From the NCBI GenBank assembly GCA_964625775.1, contig CAZVEH010000033.1:1-23929 (forward strand): a stretch of 23,929 nt of DNA. Direction: 5' to 3'. The DNA is from GCA-2786165 sp964625775. Its GTDB lineage: Bacteria; Pseudomonadota; Gammaproteobacteria; Legionellales; Legionellaceae. Shown in pieces: positions 23,875 through 23,929 of this stretch (within the stretch, counting starts at the first letter, position 1; every line of letters starts with the position of its first letter). The notes under the pieces are model-generated. The model did not search any database and was not told where the DNA came from. It saw nothing but the letters and a program-made list of their open reading frames with translations. The translations under genes were made by a program, and so were the position numbers.

Positions 23875-23926
23875 CGTAACTCCCCACGTCATCCCGAGCG
23901 CAGCGAGGGATCTCCTGTCGTGTGGC
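23875..23926 (-). repeat. Terminal copy of palindromic repeat family A, inverted
   Basis: This is the exact reverse complement of 1-52 over all 52 bases. Three further bases (ACA) follow to the window end. As at the left edge, it ends in the GCCACACGACAGGAG half rather than the symmetric half seen in the internal element. Confidence 0.9.
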
Positions 23927-23929
23927 ACA

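Noticed and set aside
1..23926. Whole window as a composite transposon bounded by inverted repeats
   Set aside because: The end repeats are very short and non-coding, and the interior holds core genes (pdxJ, tldD, fis). An assembly break at a multi-copy repeat explains the arrangement better.

Overview
The window looks like a chromosomal contig from an AT-rich gammaproteobacterium, most likely of the order Legionellales (Legionella/Coxiella relatives). Supporting signs are a YccA-type Bax-inhibitor protein, TldD, Fis, an SseB-family protein, several very long proteins of unknown function with helical C-termini, and two families of short palindromic intergenic repeats. This assignment is inference from gene style and content, because no rRNA or other marker gene is present. 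A perfect 52-bp inverted repeat closes both ends (1-52 and 23875-23926). The simplest reading is that assembly stopped inside a repeat at each end.

Left part (1-850): a decayed strip with a minus-strand DDE transposase remnant, a frameshifted GIY-YIG nuclease gene and a second repeat type (799-840). Next comes the most striking gene, a plus-strand protein of about 1945 residues (851-6688). Its N-terminal half carries superfamily 2 helicase motifs, and about 1100 residues of unrecognised, mostly helical sequence follow. Its 3' end overlaps the 3' end of a convergent purine nucleoside phosphorylase gene.

Centre-left (7642-11150): pdxJ, korA and korB form a tightly overlapping plus-strand set. 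PdxJ makes pyridoxine 5'-phosphate, and KorA/KorB form a ferredoxin-type 2-oxoacid oxidoreductase (gamma-alpha fusion plus beta).

Centre (11151-12733): a palindromic MITE-like element flanked by an 8-bp direct repeat has inserted into what appears to be a minus-strand gene remnant. Beside it lie a small secreted proline-rich protein and yccA, a putative modulator of FtsH proteolysis, separated by a strong terminator.

Right part (12734-23656): tldD (metalloprotease); two exported proteins (one cysteine-rich, one outer-membrane barrel); a convergent MMPL/RND transporter with an SseB-family gene upstream of it; an MFS permease; a DUF945 protein behind apparent tandem promoters; a 633-residue unknown protein with two C-terminal membrane segments; and fis with a good sigma70 promoter and terminator. 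No CRISPR array, tRNA or rRNA was seen. The best candidates for undescribed biology are the giant helicase-like protein, the 633-residue membrane-tailed protein and the palindromic element family.
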